Assembly (NCBI GenBank): GCA_008923285.1
Contig: WBSG01000007.1
Span: 1 to 64,000, forward strand
DNA: 64,000 nt
Reading direction: 5' to 3'
From: Betaproteobacteria bacterium SCN2
Lineage (GTDB): Bacteria > Pseudomonadota > Gammaproteobacteria > Burkholderiales > Thiobacillaceae
Position numbers and translations under genes: made by a program. Shown piece by piece: positions 26,505 to 36,666 of the stretch; the stretch's first letter is position 1, and each line of letters opens with the position of its first letter. A model generated the notes under the pieces. It did not search any database. It was given only the letters and a program-made list of their open reading frames with translations, and was not told the DNA's origin.

Positions 26505-27781
26505 GGTTGTTCTCCAGCCTGTTCGGCATAGCTGTAGTGCAGACGGGCGGCCATCTGGAGGCGCGCACCGGCGAGTTGGATGGCCTTGAGCTCCGCATCG
26601 ATGCGCTCGCGGCGAGCGGCGATCAGGTCGGCCAGGCTGCCCCTGCCGCCGCGCCAGTCGGCCATCGCCAAATCGACTTTCTCCCTGGCCAGCGGCACCA
26701 GCACTTCATTCTGGCGCCTGAGCACATTGCCAAGCCGCTCGTAATCCGCGAGTTCCGAATCGAGGGCGGCTGCCTGTTCGCGCAGGGCGGCTTCGCGTTC
26801 GGCATCGAGACCGGCACGCTCGGCAAGCCGGGCGGCGATCATCGGGTCCTGGCGCGAGCCGGGAAAGACAGGCAGGTCGAAACTGAATTGCAGCATGGCC
26901 ATGTCACCGAACTGCTCGCCGCGCTTCTGATAGGCAAGCTCGATCGCCCAGTCCGGCCTCTTTTCGGCCTGGGCCTCGGCAATTTCCGCATCCAGCACTT
27001 TCCCTTTGGGATCGAAGGCCAGCAATTGCGGATGCCGGCGCAGCCCCTGAACCAGGGTGTCGCGCGCAATCGGCCAGTCGGGCGGATCGCCCTGCAACGG
27101 TGCTTCCGCCGCCTCGCCAACCCAGCGCCTGAGGGAAGCCATGGCCTGGCTGCGACTGGCGCGCAGTTCGTCGAGGCGGTCCTCGATCAAGGCGGCCTCC
27201 CGGCGCGGCATCACGATGTCCGCCGTCATGCCCTTCCCGCCCGCAAGCCGTGCCCGCACCGCGGCCTCGAACAGGCGATTCTCGTTGACGAGTTCGCCAA
27301 GGCGCGCAAGCTGATGTTCGATGCTGTGGCGGGCAATCCAGGCAATGGCGGTTCCCCTAGCCACATTCAGCCGGGCAAGATCCAGTTCGGCCTCTGCGAC
27401 ATCCACGCGCCAGCGTGCGGCCTGGGCCCGGGCTTTGCGCTTGGCAAGATTGGGAAACTCCTGCATCACGCCGACACGGGTCATGGTCATGGCCTCATCC
27501 GTCAGGCTGTATCGGTTTGGTCCTTCGACCGGCACGCTCTCCACGCCCAGCGTCAACCTCGGATCCGGCAATTCGGCAGCCGGTATGGCCGACTGGCGAG
27601 CTGCGTCAATCTGCGCGGCGTATGCAGTCAGGACCGGGGCATTGCGCAAGGCCAGGACCAGCGCATCATCGAAGGAAAGGGGATCGGCAAGAGCCGTTGC
27701 GGCCACGCCTACCAACAACGCAGGCGCAGCTGCATGGCAGGCCGCACGCGGCAATAGTGCAGCGAGTTCGGAAAAACTCAT
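26501..27781 (-). CDS. cusC: Outer-membrane factor of the cus system
   Basis: A 426-residue TolC-family channel with a signal peptide (residues 1-32), F-D-D-A-L-V-L-A-L-R-N-A-P near residue 40 and two long helical hairpins. M-R-V/T-R-V-G-V-M-Q-E-F-P-N near 105 is the usual first-strand motif in the copper-associated group. It gives Cu(I) its route through the outer membrane. The stop overlaps the cusB start (ATGA). It stands third from the end of the copper operon and is preceded by a GC-rich hairpin. Confidence 0.88.
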   Translation of the reverse strand: MSFSELAALLPRAACHAAAPALLVGVAATALADPLSFDDALVLALRNAPVLTAYAAQIDAARQSAIPAAELPDPRLTLGVESVPVEGPNRYSLTDEAMTMTRVGVMQEFPNLAKRKARAQAARWRVDVAEAELDLARLNVARGTAIAWIARHSIEHQLARLGELVNENRLFEAAVRARLAGGKGMTADIVMPRREAALIEDRLDELRASRSQAMASLRRWVGEAAEAPLQGDPPDWPIARDTLVQGLRRHPQLLAFDPKGKVLDAEIAEAQAEKRPDWAIELAYQKRGEQFGDMAMLQFSFDLPVFPGSRQDPMIAARLAERAGLDAEREAALREQAAALDSELADYERLGNVLRRQNEVLVPLAREKVDLAMADWRGGRGSLADLIAARRERIDAELKAIQLAGARLQMAARLHYSYAEQAGEQP

Positions 27782-27840
27782 GTTCCAACTCCATTAGAGA
27801 TTCGCGCCCTGCCCGAAGGCAGATCAAGGCGCAGGACATT

Positions 27841-27869
27841 CGTGCCCCGGCTACGATAGGCGGGGCACG
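27841..27869 (-). promoter_or_regulatory. Intercistronic hairpin before cusC
   Basis: CGTGCCCCG (27841-27849) and CGGGGCACG (27861-27869) make a perfect 9-bp stem with an 11-base loop. It lies 21 bases after the small Cys/His protein gene and 59 bases before cusC. In the leftward direction no T-run follows, so it is more likely an mRNA-stability or attenuation element than a strong terminator; in the rightward direction a TTCTCTGTTTTTT run follows, but no rightward gene precedes it. Confidence 0.45.
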
Positions 27870-27890
27870 GTTCTCTGTTTTTTCAGGGAG

Positions 27891-28235
27891 TCAGACGAGG
27901 GCTGGCGGTCGCCAGATGTGGGGAGGATCGAACGAAGGGATAAACTGGATTACAGGCAGGAACTGCGGCGGTGGCACAAATGCCACTGGATTGGTGATCG
28001 GCGTGTAAGCGGGGTATTGCAAAGCGGATTGGCATTGCTCTCCAGTTTTGCAGGTTTTACCGGTTTTTGCATAGGTTTCAGCATCGTTGCAGCAGCTATG
28101 CGACTCGGCTGACTCTACATCCATCTCATGATGCTCCATCGGACAAGTTGTCTCGAGCAGCAAAGTGCCTGCAATCCCTTGAACAGGAATCGCAATGCAG
28201 AGAAGAAAATAGAGCGGCCACCGCCAAGCATTCAT
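27891..28235 (-). CDS. Small exported Cys/His protein, CzcI-like layout
   Basis: The 114-residue protein has a signal peptide (MNAWRWPLYFLLCIAIPVQG), then C-P-M-E-H-H-E-M, S-H-S-C-C-N-D and further cysteines (K-T-C-K-T-G-E-Q-C), giving a likely metal- or disulfide-binding head, and a proline-rich tail ending P-P-H-I-W-R-P-P-A-L-V. It occupies the place before cusC that CzcI proteins hold in the other two RND operons and shares their signal, metal cluster and terminal R-P-P motif. The start at 28235 was chosen for the signal peptide. I infer a periplasmic copper-related accessory role. Confidence 0.6.
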   Translation of the reverse strand: MNAWRWPLYFLLCIAIPVQGIAGTLLLETTCPMEHHEMDVESAESHSCCNDAETYAKTGKTCKTGEQCQSALQYPAYTPITNPVAFVPPPQFLPVIQFIPSFDPPHIWRPPALV

Positions 28236-28275
28236 GATCCAACTATACCAAAACTTTCCGGTCCAGATCACCGGT

Positions 28276-28749
28276 CTAATGATGGTGCCCGGAGTGGGGC
28301 TTGACCTCCAAGCTGTCCATTTCGGTTTCCTCGATAAAATGGATGAAGCCTCGTTGCAAGCGCCCGGCCCAACCGTCGCCGAGTTGAAGCCCGACTTGGC
28401 CGATGCGCGATTCGATCTGTTCAGCGGTCACCTGCAGCAGATCGTAACGGATAGTCACCGTATCGCCGCCAACCTCGATGTGCTTGATGCCCATCATGGC
28501 GCTCAATTCGTACTTGAGCATGGCGGCCTGGGAGTCGTTCAAAGCACGGCCCAGGCGAAAACGCCGCTGCTTGATGATTTCCAAGCCTTTCTGCTTGGGC
28601 GCCTTTTCTCCTGGTGTACCAATGTAGAGGTGCGGATTGTCCTTGAAGCGATCCTGGCATTGTCGGGAACAAAAGGCATAACGGATGCCGAGATGCTCCA
28701 GGCCAAACGAGCCGGAGTTGACCTGCATGCCGCAGACAGGGTCGATCAT
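28276..28749 (-). CDS. YHS-domain protein with HMA-like C-terminal region
   Basis: A 157-residue protein beginning M-I-D-P-V-C-G-M-Q-V, the YHS signature, with Y-A-F-C-S-R-Q-C-Q-D-R-F completing the metal-binding domain (residues 1-45). Residues 65-130 (M-M-G-I-K-H-I-E-V-G-G-D-T-V-T-I-R-Y) have the beta-alpha-beta pattern of heavy-metal-associated domains but without the C-x-x-C pair. It ends H-S-G-H-H-H. It probably carries copper in the cytoplasm to the ATPase of the same operon, which has a similar YHS domain. A TTG 12 bases upstream is an alternative start, but ATG gives the family opening. Confidence 0.75.
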   Translation of the reverse strand: MIDPVCGMQVNSGSFGLEHLGIRYAFCSRQCQDRFKDNPHLYIGTPGEKAPKQKGLEIIKQRRFRLGRALNDSQAAMLKYELSAMMGIKHIEVGGDTVTIRYDLLQVTAEQIESRIGQVGLQLGDGWAGRLQRGFIHFIEETEMDSLEVKPHSGHHH

Positions 28750-28780
28750 GCGCTCAGCCAAGGGGAGATCCAGTTCGGCA

Positions 28781-29194
28781 TTATTTGCTCAGCGGCCAGC
28801 GAAACACCCGTTTGTTCACGTCCCCTATCCCATTGATCTGCAGTTCGATCTGTCGGGGCATGGCAGAAGGCGGCTGGAACCTGAGCACACCTTTTCTGTG
28901 GTGTCCGCCAGGCGGATCGCCTTCCCAGGACATGGGCGCTTGCGGTTTGCCTGAACCCGCAATCAGGACTGCAGCACGCGTCATGTCTTGATCGAGCGGG
29001 ACAGTGTGTGTACTAAGAGTGACCTCGAAATCCCAACTCTTGGAGCCGGGCGAAATGTTTTTGGGAATCACCTTCACCGTGGCGGGCCCTTCGCGGTTCG
29101 TCTGGGTTTCAAGATCAGCAGCCTGGGCTGGGCCAAACAAGCCAAATAAAATCATCAAGGGGAATATGGTCGGTAATTGACTGATCTTGTTCAT
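28781..29194 (-). CDS. Exported protein of unknown function in the copper operon
   Basis: The 137-residue product has a signal peptide (MNKISQLPTIFPLMILFG, cleavage about A-Q-A-A) and a beta-rich mature domain with K-S-W-D-F-E-V-T-L-S-T-H-T-V and W-E-G-D-P-P-G-G-H-H-R-K-G. The second motif holds two histidines followed by a strand, which could bind metal. It is coupled by ATGA to the membrane protein gene before it, suggesting the two work together. I know no characterised homologue; similar domains are often annotated only as hypothetical. Confidence 0.65.
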   Translation of the reverse strand: MNKISQLPTIFPLMILFGLFGPAQAADLETQTNREGPATVKVIPKNISPGSKSWDFEVTLSTHTVPLDQDMTRAAVLIAGSGKPQAPMSWEGDPPGGHHRKGVLRFQPPSAMPRQIELQINGIGDVNKRVFRWPLSK

Positions 29195-29655
29195 TTTTGC
29201 GCCTCCATAAGTGCCATGTGACGGCTGGCCTGCAGCGCCTTGCGCCCGATGTAGAAAACCCCGGCGAGATTGAACACAAGTCCGGCCCAAAAAAGCTCTA
29301 TCTGGTATTGGGCCACGAGCGCAACGAAGCCAGTCGCGCCCAAAACCGGCAACACGTTGACAAGATAGTGCGTGCAGCAGGAGATCATCGCGCCCGTCGA
29401 GGTCGCGCCCGAGACCGCCATGACCTTGCCTGAGCCATCCGTGTGGCGCGTCACCTGCCTCAAGTGGGTGTAGAGGGCGATCTGCACACCAAAGCCGACG
29501 GCAAGCGCGACCACGAAATACCAGAAGTCACGAAACTGGTCCCGCGTGAAATCCCAGCCGGTGACCAGCGTCAGAATCATGAAATAGACAGCCAACAATG
29601 CAAGGCCGCCTGCAATTCCTGCTCGTGCGGGCTTGAACCATGTTTGCAACTGCAT
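29191..29655 (-). CDS. Four-helix membrane protein with S-C-C-T-H-Y motif
   Basis: A 154-residue inner-membrane protein with four predicted helices (about 12-32, 45-65, 88-112, 118-138). Between helices 2 and 3 it has S-G-A-T-S-T-G-A-M-I-S-C-C-T-H-Y-L-V-N-V-L-P, whose Cys-Cys and His in or near a membrane helix look like a metal or thiol site. A perfect AGGAGG precedes the start. It lies directly after the copper ATPase gene in the operon and overlaps the exported protein that follows. Role unknown; copper transfer within the membrane is an inference from context. Confidence 0.7.
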   Translation of the reverse strand: MQLQTWFKPARAGIAGGLALLAVYFMILTLVTGWDFTRDQFRDFWYFVVALAVGFGVQIALYTHLRQVTRHTDGSGKVMAVSGATSTGAMISCCTHYLVNVLPVLGATGFVALVAQYQIELFWAGLVFNLAGVFYIGRKALQASRHMALMEAQK

Positions 29656-29685
29656 GACAACCTCCTTTTTGTTCCGCTTCCGCCT

Positions 29686-32118
<2,433 letters not shown>

Positions 32119-32133
32119 CCGATGTTCCTCCTG

Positions 32134-32652
32134 CTATTTTGGAACTGCTTCAAGCGGACAGCAGACCTCGGGTTCGCCAAACTCCTCGCCGCCAATCTCA
32201 CCCTTTCGCCATCGGTAAAGGTTGGCGTCAAGAATATCCGCCAGATCGCGTGCATCGACAAACCCCTTGAATTTGGTCATCACGCGCCCTTCCGGGGTAA
32301 GCAATATCGTGGTCGGCACCATCGAAGCCCCGAGTTGTTTTGCCAACCCGGGCTGCACAGCCGAATTGACTGCCACCGGCAAATAGTCGGCCCGCAAACG
32401 CTTGAGAATCCGGTCGGTTTCGAGCGTTTCCCTTTCGTATTTCCGGCACCAGTGGCAGGTATCGAGGTAGACCAGCACGAATAGCGGACGCTTGAGTTCG
32501 CGCGCCGTTCGCAGCGTGCCGGGATCGTATGCGCGCCACTGCAGCGCACTGATCTGCATGTAGTCCCAATGGTCGTCGGCGGAAGCGCTCCTGGCCACTT
32601 GCGGAAACCACGCTGCCGCCAACACAAGCCACGACAGGAATATTGCGCGCAT
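32134..32652 (-). CDS. Exported thioredoxin-fold protein
   Basis: A 172-residue protein with a signal peptide (MRAIFLSWLVLAAAWF) and a thioredoxin domain: L-V-Y-L-D-T-C-H-W-C-R-K with a C-H-W-C active site, and the cis-proline region S-M-V-P-T-T-I-L-L. It resembles the C-terminal domain of DsbD and similar periplasmic thiol reductases. It ends with E-V-C-C-P-L-E, a second cysteine pair. Encoded 15 bases before the copper ATPase, it may keep periplasmic copper-binding cysteines reduced or repair copper-damaged disulfides. The start at 32652 is chosen for the signal peptide. Confidence 0.8.
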   Translation of the reverse strand: MRAIFLSWLVLAAAWFPQVARSASADDHWDYMQISALQWRAYDPGTLRTARELKRPLFVLVYLDTCHWCRKYERETLETDRILKRLRADYLPVAVNSAVQPGLAKQLGASMVPTTILLTPEGRVMTKFKGFVDARDLADILDANLYRWRKGEIGGEEFGEPEVCCPLEAVPK

Positions 32653-32668
32653 ATCCGCTTCCCCCACA

Positions 32669-32869
32669 TTAGACGGCCGATTCGTGTTTTGCACCGACCG
32701 CGAGATAAACGGCCCCGCCGAAAGAAACCCTCATGGGCACAAGGTCTAAGTGCTTCTTCATCGCCCTCCAAGGTCTTATGGCTGTCATATCCAGGGACAC
32801 GCCGAACGACTTGTGATCAGCACTCTGAATCGCATGCAACGGGAAGCGGGGAAATTTTTCGGGTGACAT
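32669..32869 (-). CDS. Possible small protein between oxidase and thioredoxin genes
   Basis: The 275-base gap between the multicopper oxidase and the thioredoxin-like gene contains a leftward frame of 66 codons starting M-S-P-E-K-F-P-R-F-P-L-H-A, with AAGGGG at a usable distance before the ATG. The predicted protein has no signal, no cysteine cluster and no family I know. The gap is long for this otherwise tight operon, which is the main reason to list the frame. It may equally be non-coding spacer. Confidence 0.25.
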   Translation of the reverse strand: MSPEKFPRFPLHAIQSADHKSFGVSLDMTAIRPWRAMKKHLDLVPMRVSFGGAVYLAVGAKHESAV

Positions 32870-32927
32870 CAAATGACCCCTTGCTCACCTTCAACCTTAT
32901 CTCAACCATGTCGTTTCCTTCCGATCC

Positions 32928-34511
32928 TCACGCCTTGATCAGGAAATTCCGCATCATGCCCATGTCCTCGTGTTCCAGATTGTGGCAGTGATAGAGAAAC
33001 ATGCCGGGGTAATCGGCAAAGCGCATCAGCAGCCGCACGCGTTCGCCCGGCATCAGCAACACGGTATCCTTCCATCCTTCATCCACATAGCCTTCGCTGA
33101 CGTCGCGCCAACCTGCCGTGGCATTCGGCAGAACCCGGCGCCCCACGACACGAAACTGCACGCCGTGCACGTGCATGGGATGGGGCATGCCACCCATCAT
33201 GCCCATGAAGGCCTCGTTCACGAATTCCCAGACTTCGGTCGTCCCCAGTCGCACCACTTCATCCCGTGCCACATCCTGCATTTCAAACATGCGTCCGTTC
33301 AGGCCCAGCCGCATATGGCCCATGGTGACGCGAAAGACACGCGGACTGGCTTGATTGATCGCGTCTTTCAGGAGCAAGGGGGCAAATGTTGCAAGTTTTG
33401 ACGGTAGTGATCCAGGTGCCGGTGCTCCTCGTCCAACCCGAGCCCTTAGTACAGTGATGGGCCTGGCACTTGTTGCCGGCCCGCTCCTGCCCATCATTCC
33501 CATGCCACCCATCATCATGTTGGCCTGGGGCTGGGAAAGCGGGAGGCTAAGCAGAGATAGGTCCTCACCCGCAGCACGCGAGGAGAAATCCACCCAGAGC
33601 TCCACTCGTTCAGCCGGGGCCAGCGTCACGTAGGATTTTTGTGTCGGCACTTCGAGCAAACCGCCATCGCTGCCAATGACCGTCATTGGGCTGCCGTCCT
33701 GCCAGGCCAGCTTGTAGATGCGGGAATTGGAGCCGTTGAGCAGACGCAGACGGTAGGGCTTGCGCTCCACTTCAAGTGCAAAATTCGGGCGGCCGTTGAC
33801 TAGAATCTGATCACCGAGAAAACCCATCATCTGCGCCATCATTCCGGGCATGCCGGGCTCGTTTCCTATATAGCGCAACTGGTTATCGGGGGTAAAACTC
33901 CGGTCCTGAATCACGATGGGAACGTCACGTTCTCCATCCGGCAAGTTCAGCGCCTTTTCCTCGTCATCCGCAACAATGAAAATCCCGGCGAGCCCGCCGT
34001 ATACCTGCATGCCAGTGAGCTGGTGGGGATGCGGATGAAACCAGTAGGTGCCGGCACGGTTGCGCACTTCGAATTCATAAACATAGCGGCCGCCTGCCGG
34101 AACAGCGCGACGGGGATGGCCATCCATCTCTTCCGGCACGATCAAGCCATGCCAGTGCACCACGCTGGGCTGAGGAAGCTGGTTTATGAAATGAATCCGC
34201 ACGCGAGTGCCGCGGTGCACACGGATTATCGGGCCGAGATAGCCGGAGGTAGAGTTCGTCACGGCATGTGCATCGCCCCTCAACACATTTGCCCGGTAGC
34301 GCCATACGCTGGTCGGTGGCCCCGGCCAGATCGGCACCATGGCGGATTCAGCACGCAGTTCAAGCTCCAGATCGGGCTTGAAATCGCTCGGCACTGATGC
34401 TCCCGACGTACCCTTCCGGGTTTGCGCCAGTCCTGGAACGGCGCCAAGCAGAGCGGTCGTCCCCACTACGCTGAGGAAATGCCTGCGCTCGGCCTGCTTC
34501 AGAAAATTCAT
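32928..34511 (-). CDS. Tat-exported multicopper oxidase (CueO/laccase-like)
   Basis: The 527-residue enzyme would oxidise Cu(I) in the periplasm to less toxic Cu(II), using O2. A twin-arginine signal E-R-R-H-F-L-S-V-V-G opens it. Copper ligands: H-W-H-G-L, W-F-H-P-H-P-H-Q, H-P-M-H-V-H-G and Y-H-C-H-N-L-E-H-E-D-M-G-M. A methionine-rich stretch (N-M-M-M-G-G-M-G-M-M-G) near residue 330 recalls the CueO copper-binding insert. It is one of two multicopper oxidases in the operon; the other, at 38408-40102, is of the CopA type. It abuts the Spy-like gene with no gap. Confidence 0.9.
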   Translation of the reverse strand: MNFLKQAERRHFLSVVGTTALLGAVPGLAQTRKGTSGASVPSDFKPDLELELRAESAMVPIWPGPPTSVWRYRANVLRGDAHAVTNSTSGYLGPIIRVHRGTRVRIHFINQLPQPSVVHWHGLIVPEEMDGHPRRAVPAGGRYVYEFEVRNRAGTYWFHPHPHQLTGMQVYGGLAGIFIVADDEEKALNLPDGERDVPIVIQDRSFTPDNQLRYIGNEPGMPGMMAQMMGFLGDQILVNGRPNFALEVERKPYRLRLLNGSNSRIYKLAWQDGSPMTVIGSDGGLLEVPTQKSYVTLAPAERVELWVDFSSRAAGEDLSLLSLPLSQPQANMMMGGMGMMGRSGPATSARPITVLRARVGRGAPAPGSLPSKLATFAPLLLKDAINQASPRVFRVTMGHMRLGLNGRMFEMQDVARDEVVRLGTTEVWEFVNEAFMGMMGGMPHPMHVHGVQFRVVGRRVLPNATAGWRDVSEGYVDEGWKDTVLLMPGERVRLLMRFADYPGMFLYHCHNLEHEDMGMMRNFLIKA

Positions 34512-35144
34512 TTATTGCGCCCTCATCCAGCCGTACCCGTGCCAGGCGCGCGCCATCAGTTTGCGCTGCTCATCGGTTAACAGGCCATCGATTTTTTGCT
34601 GGAGTTCAATGGCCACATCCATCTGCTGGCGTTGAAGGGCGAACAAGGCCTGCGAGGCTGCGCGAATCGCATTCCAGTCCCGCTTGTCCGTACCATAGAG
34701 TTCGTTGAGCTGTGCCTGAGCTTGCCACGCTTGTTGCATCAGCGTACGGCTTCGCTCGAATTGCTCGGCCTGTAGTTGTTCGATTTGCTGGGATTGTTCG
34801 GGGGTGAGTTCGGGCAAGGCTCTCGGCATCATGCCGTAGCCCGGCATGCCGAAGGCCATCCCTGGCCCGGTGCCGCCGAATGGCCCCATCATCCCGTAAT
34901 TGCGCTCAGCGTATCGCCCGTCATCCGGGGCCCAGCCGCCCATCCTGCCCGGTTGCATGCCTTGCCAAGTTCGCGAACGATACGCCGGATAGGGTGAATT
35001 TTCGTAGCTCAACCTGTCTCCCCAACCCCAGCCGTGCCAAGCCCCGTAGCCCATACCCATGGGGCCGCGGAAGAACGCGAAATAGCCGATAACGACGGTG
35101 AGCAGGACCCAGAGCCCAACCCAGATTGCGTAATTCATTTTCAT
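34512..35144 (-). CDS. Spy/CpxP-like (LTxxQ) periplasmic protein
   Basis: A 210-residue protein with an N-terminal membrane segment (residues 4-24), a Gly/Met/Trp/Tyr-rich linker (G-M-G-Y-G-A-W-H-G-W-G-W-G), and a helical C-terminal half that starts L-T-P-E-Q-S-Q-Q-I-E-Q-L and ends L-L-T-D-E-Q-R-K-L, the two LTxxQ motifs of the Spy/ZraP group. Such proteins act as periplasmic chaperones and some bind metal. The N-terminal helix probably stays as an anchor. A second Spy-like protein is at 35465-36142, after the SHOCT gene. Confidence 0.78.
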   Translation of the reverse strand: MKMNYAIWVGLWVLLTVVIGYFAFFRGPMGMGYGAWHGWGWGDRLSYENSPYPAYRSRTWQGMQPGRMGGWAPDDGRYAERNYGMMGPFGGTGPGMAFGMPGYGMMPRALPELTPEQSQQIEQLQAEQFERSRTLMQQAWQAQAQLNELYGTDKRDWNAIRAASQALFALQRQQMDVAIELQQKIDGLLTDEQRKLMARAWHGYGWMRAQ

Positions 35145-35158
35145 GCTGCTCTCCGCGG

Positions 35159-35395
35159 TTATTGGGTTAGGTCCTGCTTCTTTTTCTGATATTCCTGCTC
35201 GTCAATTTCACCGCGTGCGTAGCGTTCCTTGAGAACGTCAAGTGCTCGGCTGCCGCTGGTGCCATGGCCTGGGTTTGCACCGAGCAGCCATTTGACCAGG
35301 GCGAAAATGCCGACAATGATCAGGATCCACCACAAGATCATGAAGATGCCACCGAATCCAAAACCGAACCCACCCATACCATATCCATCCATCAT
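35159..35395 (-). CDS. SHOCT-domain small membrane protein
   Basis: The 78-residue product has a glycine/phenylalanine-rich start ([15 protein letters not shown]), one transmembrane helix (about 17-37) and the SHOCT domain at the end: [19 protein letters not shown]. Such proteins are common in copper and silver resistance loci of proteobacteria. The short C-terminal domain is thought to aid oligomerisation. It lies between two Spy-like genes and 14 bases before the second. Role in metal tolerance is inferred from position. Confidence 0.82.
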   Translation of the reverse strand: MMDGYGMGGFGFGFGGIFMILWWILIIVGIFALVKWLLGANPGHGTSGSRALDVLKERYARGEIDEQEYQKKKQDLTQ

Positions 35396-35464
35396 CGCAA
35401 TTCCCCTAAAAGGTTTTATTCAAATCGAGAGAGCCGGCTATTCGTACAGCCAGCCAATGGCCAA

Positions 35465-36142
35465 TCAATATCCCATCATGCCCCAGCCGTAACCACGGCG
35501 GACCTGCGCTTTCTGTTCCTTGGTAAGTAGTTCATAGAATTTGTTTTCCGCGTCGATGCGGGCTTCGATGGCCTCGCGCTGCAGTTTCGCGAGCTTGTCG
35601 TGAGCTTTTCCGATCACCGCAGCGTCACGCTTCTCGGCGTTATAGAGATCGGCGAGCCTCGCCTGTTCTTCCCACATCTGGCTCATGAGCTTGCGGTGCT
35701 TTTCCTGCAACTTGTCGTGGATCTTGTCCCCTTGCTCGAGTTGCGACTGGCTTAAATTGAGACCAGACCAGTTGCCCATCATGCCGGGACCCATGCCGTA
35801 GCCGGGGCCGTAACCACCCATCATGCCGGGACCCATGCCGTAGCCGGGGCCGTAACCACCCATCATGCCGGGACCCATGCCGTAGCCAGGGCCGTAACCA
35901 CCCATCATGCCAGGACCCATGCCGTAGCCAGGGCCGTAGCCACCCACCATGCCGGGACCCATGCCATAGCCAGGGCCGTAGCCGCCGCGCTGCATGTTTT
36001 CCCACATTTGTTTTTGCTGTTCAGGCGTAAGCTGCTGTGGCATGCCATAAGCGGGGGATGGAGGCTGAGCCTGGACGGCAGTCAGTCCAAAGAAGGCGCT
36101 CATGCAGGCTGCTGCAAGAGTTAAACGAGAATGATTATTCAT
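35465..36142 (-). CDS. Spy/CpxP-like protein with five tandem Gly/Tyr/Met repeats
   Basis: A 225-residue exported protein: signal peptide ending V-Q-A-Q, an L-T-P-E-Q-Q-K-Q motif, then five copies of the 14-residue unit G-G-Y-G-P-G-Y-G-M-G-P-G-M-M, followed by the helical Spy-like domain with L-N-L-S-Q-S-Q-L-E and L-L-T-K-E-Q-K-A-Q-V. The repeats add twenty glycines or more and about fourteen methionines, which could bind Cu(I) or Ag(I) in the periplasm. The start at 36142 places the signal peptide correctly; the frame is open for 93 bases upstream. Repeat number may vary between strains. Confidence 0.8.
   Translation of the reverse strand: MNNHSRLTLAAACMSAFFGLTAVQAQPPSPAYGMPQQLTPEQQKQMWENMQRGGYGPGYGMGPGMVGGYGPGYGMGPGMMGGYGPGYGMGPGMMGGYGPGYGMGPGMMGGYGPGYGMGPGMMGNWSGLNLSQSQLEQGDKIHDKLQEKHRKLMSQMWEEQARLADLYNAEKRDAAVIGKAHDKLAKLQREAIEARIDAENKFYELLTKEQKAQVRRGYGWGMMGY
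35777..35986 (-). repeat. Five 42-bp in-frame tandem repeats
   Basis: Five head-to-tail 42-base units, starting at 35777, 35819, 35861, 35903 and 35945, differ at only a few third-position or single bases (for example CCGGGG against CCAGGG). Each codes for one 14-residue Gly/Pro/Tyr/Met unit of the Spy-like protein. The last unit has GTG-type valine in place of the final methionine. Near-identity of the DNA points to recent expansion by slippage or unequal recombination. Confidence 0.9.
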
Positions 36143-36246
36143 GTTCTTGCTCCTTAGTCGCGTAATTACAATAAATGTGCCTTTACCCCAATCTAGTCGA
36201 GGAAGTTCACTGTGAGGAATTGCTGGCAGCAACAATTGCTCGGGGA

Positions 36247-36579
36247 CTACTTGATAATTTCCAGATTGGTTATGGTGATAACACCGTTAACTCGTTGGGC
36301 GAGAAAGCGAATGTTGTCGCCCTGTGCGACCTTATCCAGCATGGTCGGATCCTGAATCCGAAAAATCATGGTCATCGGTGGCATACCCAAGTTAGCCAAT
36401 GGCCCGTGCTTGATAGTGAGTTTGCCTTGCTCCTTGTCGACCTTTCTGACCTGCCCTTCCGTCATGCCGGTAGACATGCCTGCATGGTTGCCTCCATTTT
36501 GCGACATGGAATCAGCACCTGCCCAAGCAGGAAGTACAAGAAAAACCGATAGGGCCGTGCCGGCAAAAAGTTTGTTCAT
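36247..36579 (-). CDS. CusF-like periplasmic copper-binding protein (Trp to Met variant)
   Basis: The 110-residue product has a signal peptide (MNKLFAGTALSVFLVLPAWA) and one CusF beta-barrel (residues about 43-108). The copper site reads K-H-G-P-L-A-N-L-G-M-P-P-M-T-M-I-F: the His and both Met of the M-T-M pair remain, but the capping Trp of CusF is Met. That may raise Cu(I) affinity or change exchange with partners. AGGAG precedes the start. Followed by the Spy-like gene and preceded by a canonical CusF gene, so the pair looks like a diverged duplication. Confidence 0.82.
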   Translation of the reverse strand: MNKLFAGTALSVFLVLPAWAGADSMSQNGGNHAGMSTGMTEGQVRKVDKEQGKLTIKHGPLANLGMPPMTMIFRIQDPTMLDKVAQGDNIRFLAQRVNGVITITNLEIIK

Positions 36580-36666
36580 CGCTATCTCCTTTCAGTAACG
36601 AGAGTAGATGTGGGTTTTGCTATCTGGCTTGACCGGCAGGATGTCGTAATCACGGCTTTGCTCCAC

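Noticed and set aside
35777-35986. Tandem 42-bp repeats considered as a CRISPR array or minisatellite
   Set aside because: Units are contiguous with no spacers and code an in-frame protein repeat.
36160-36180. Second cop box upstream of the Spy-like gene
   Set aside because: TTACA and TGTGC halves are imperfect and spaced by five bases instead of four, so it was not listed as a site.
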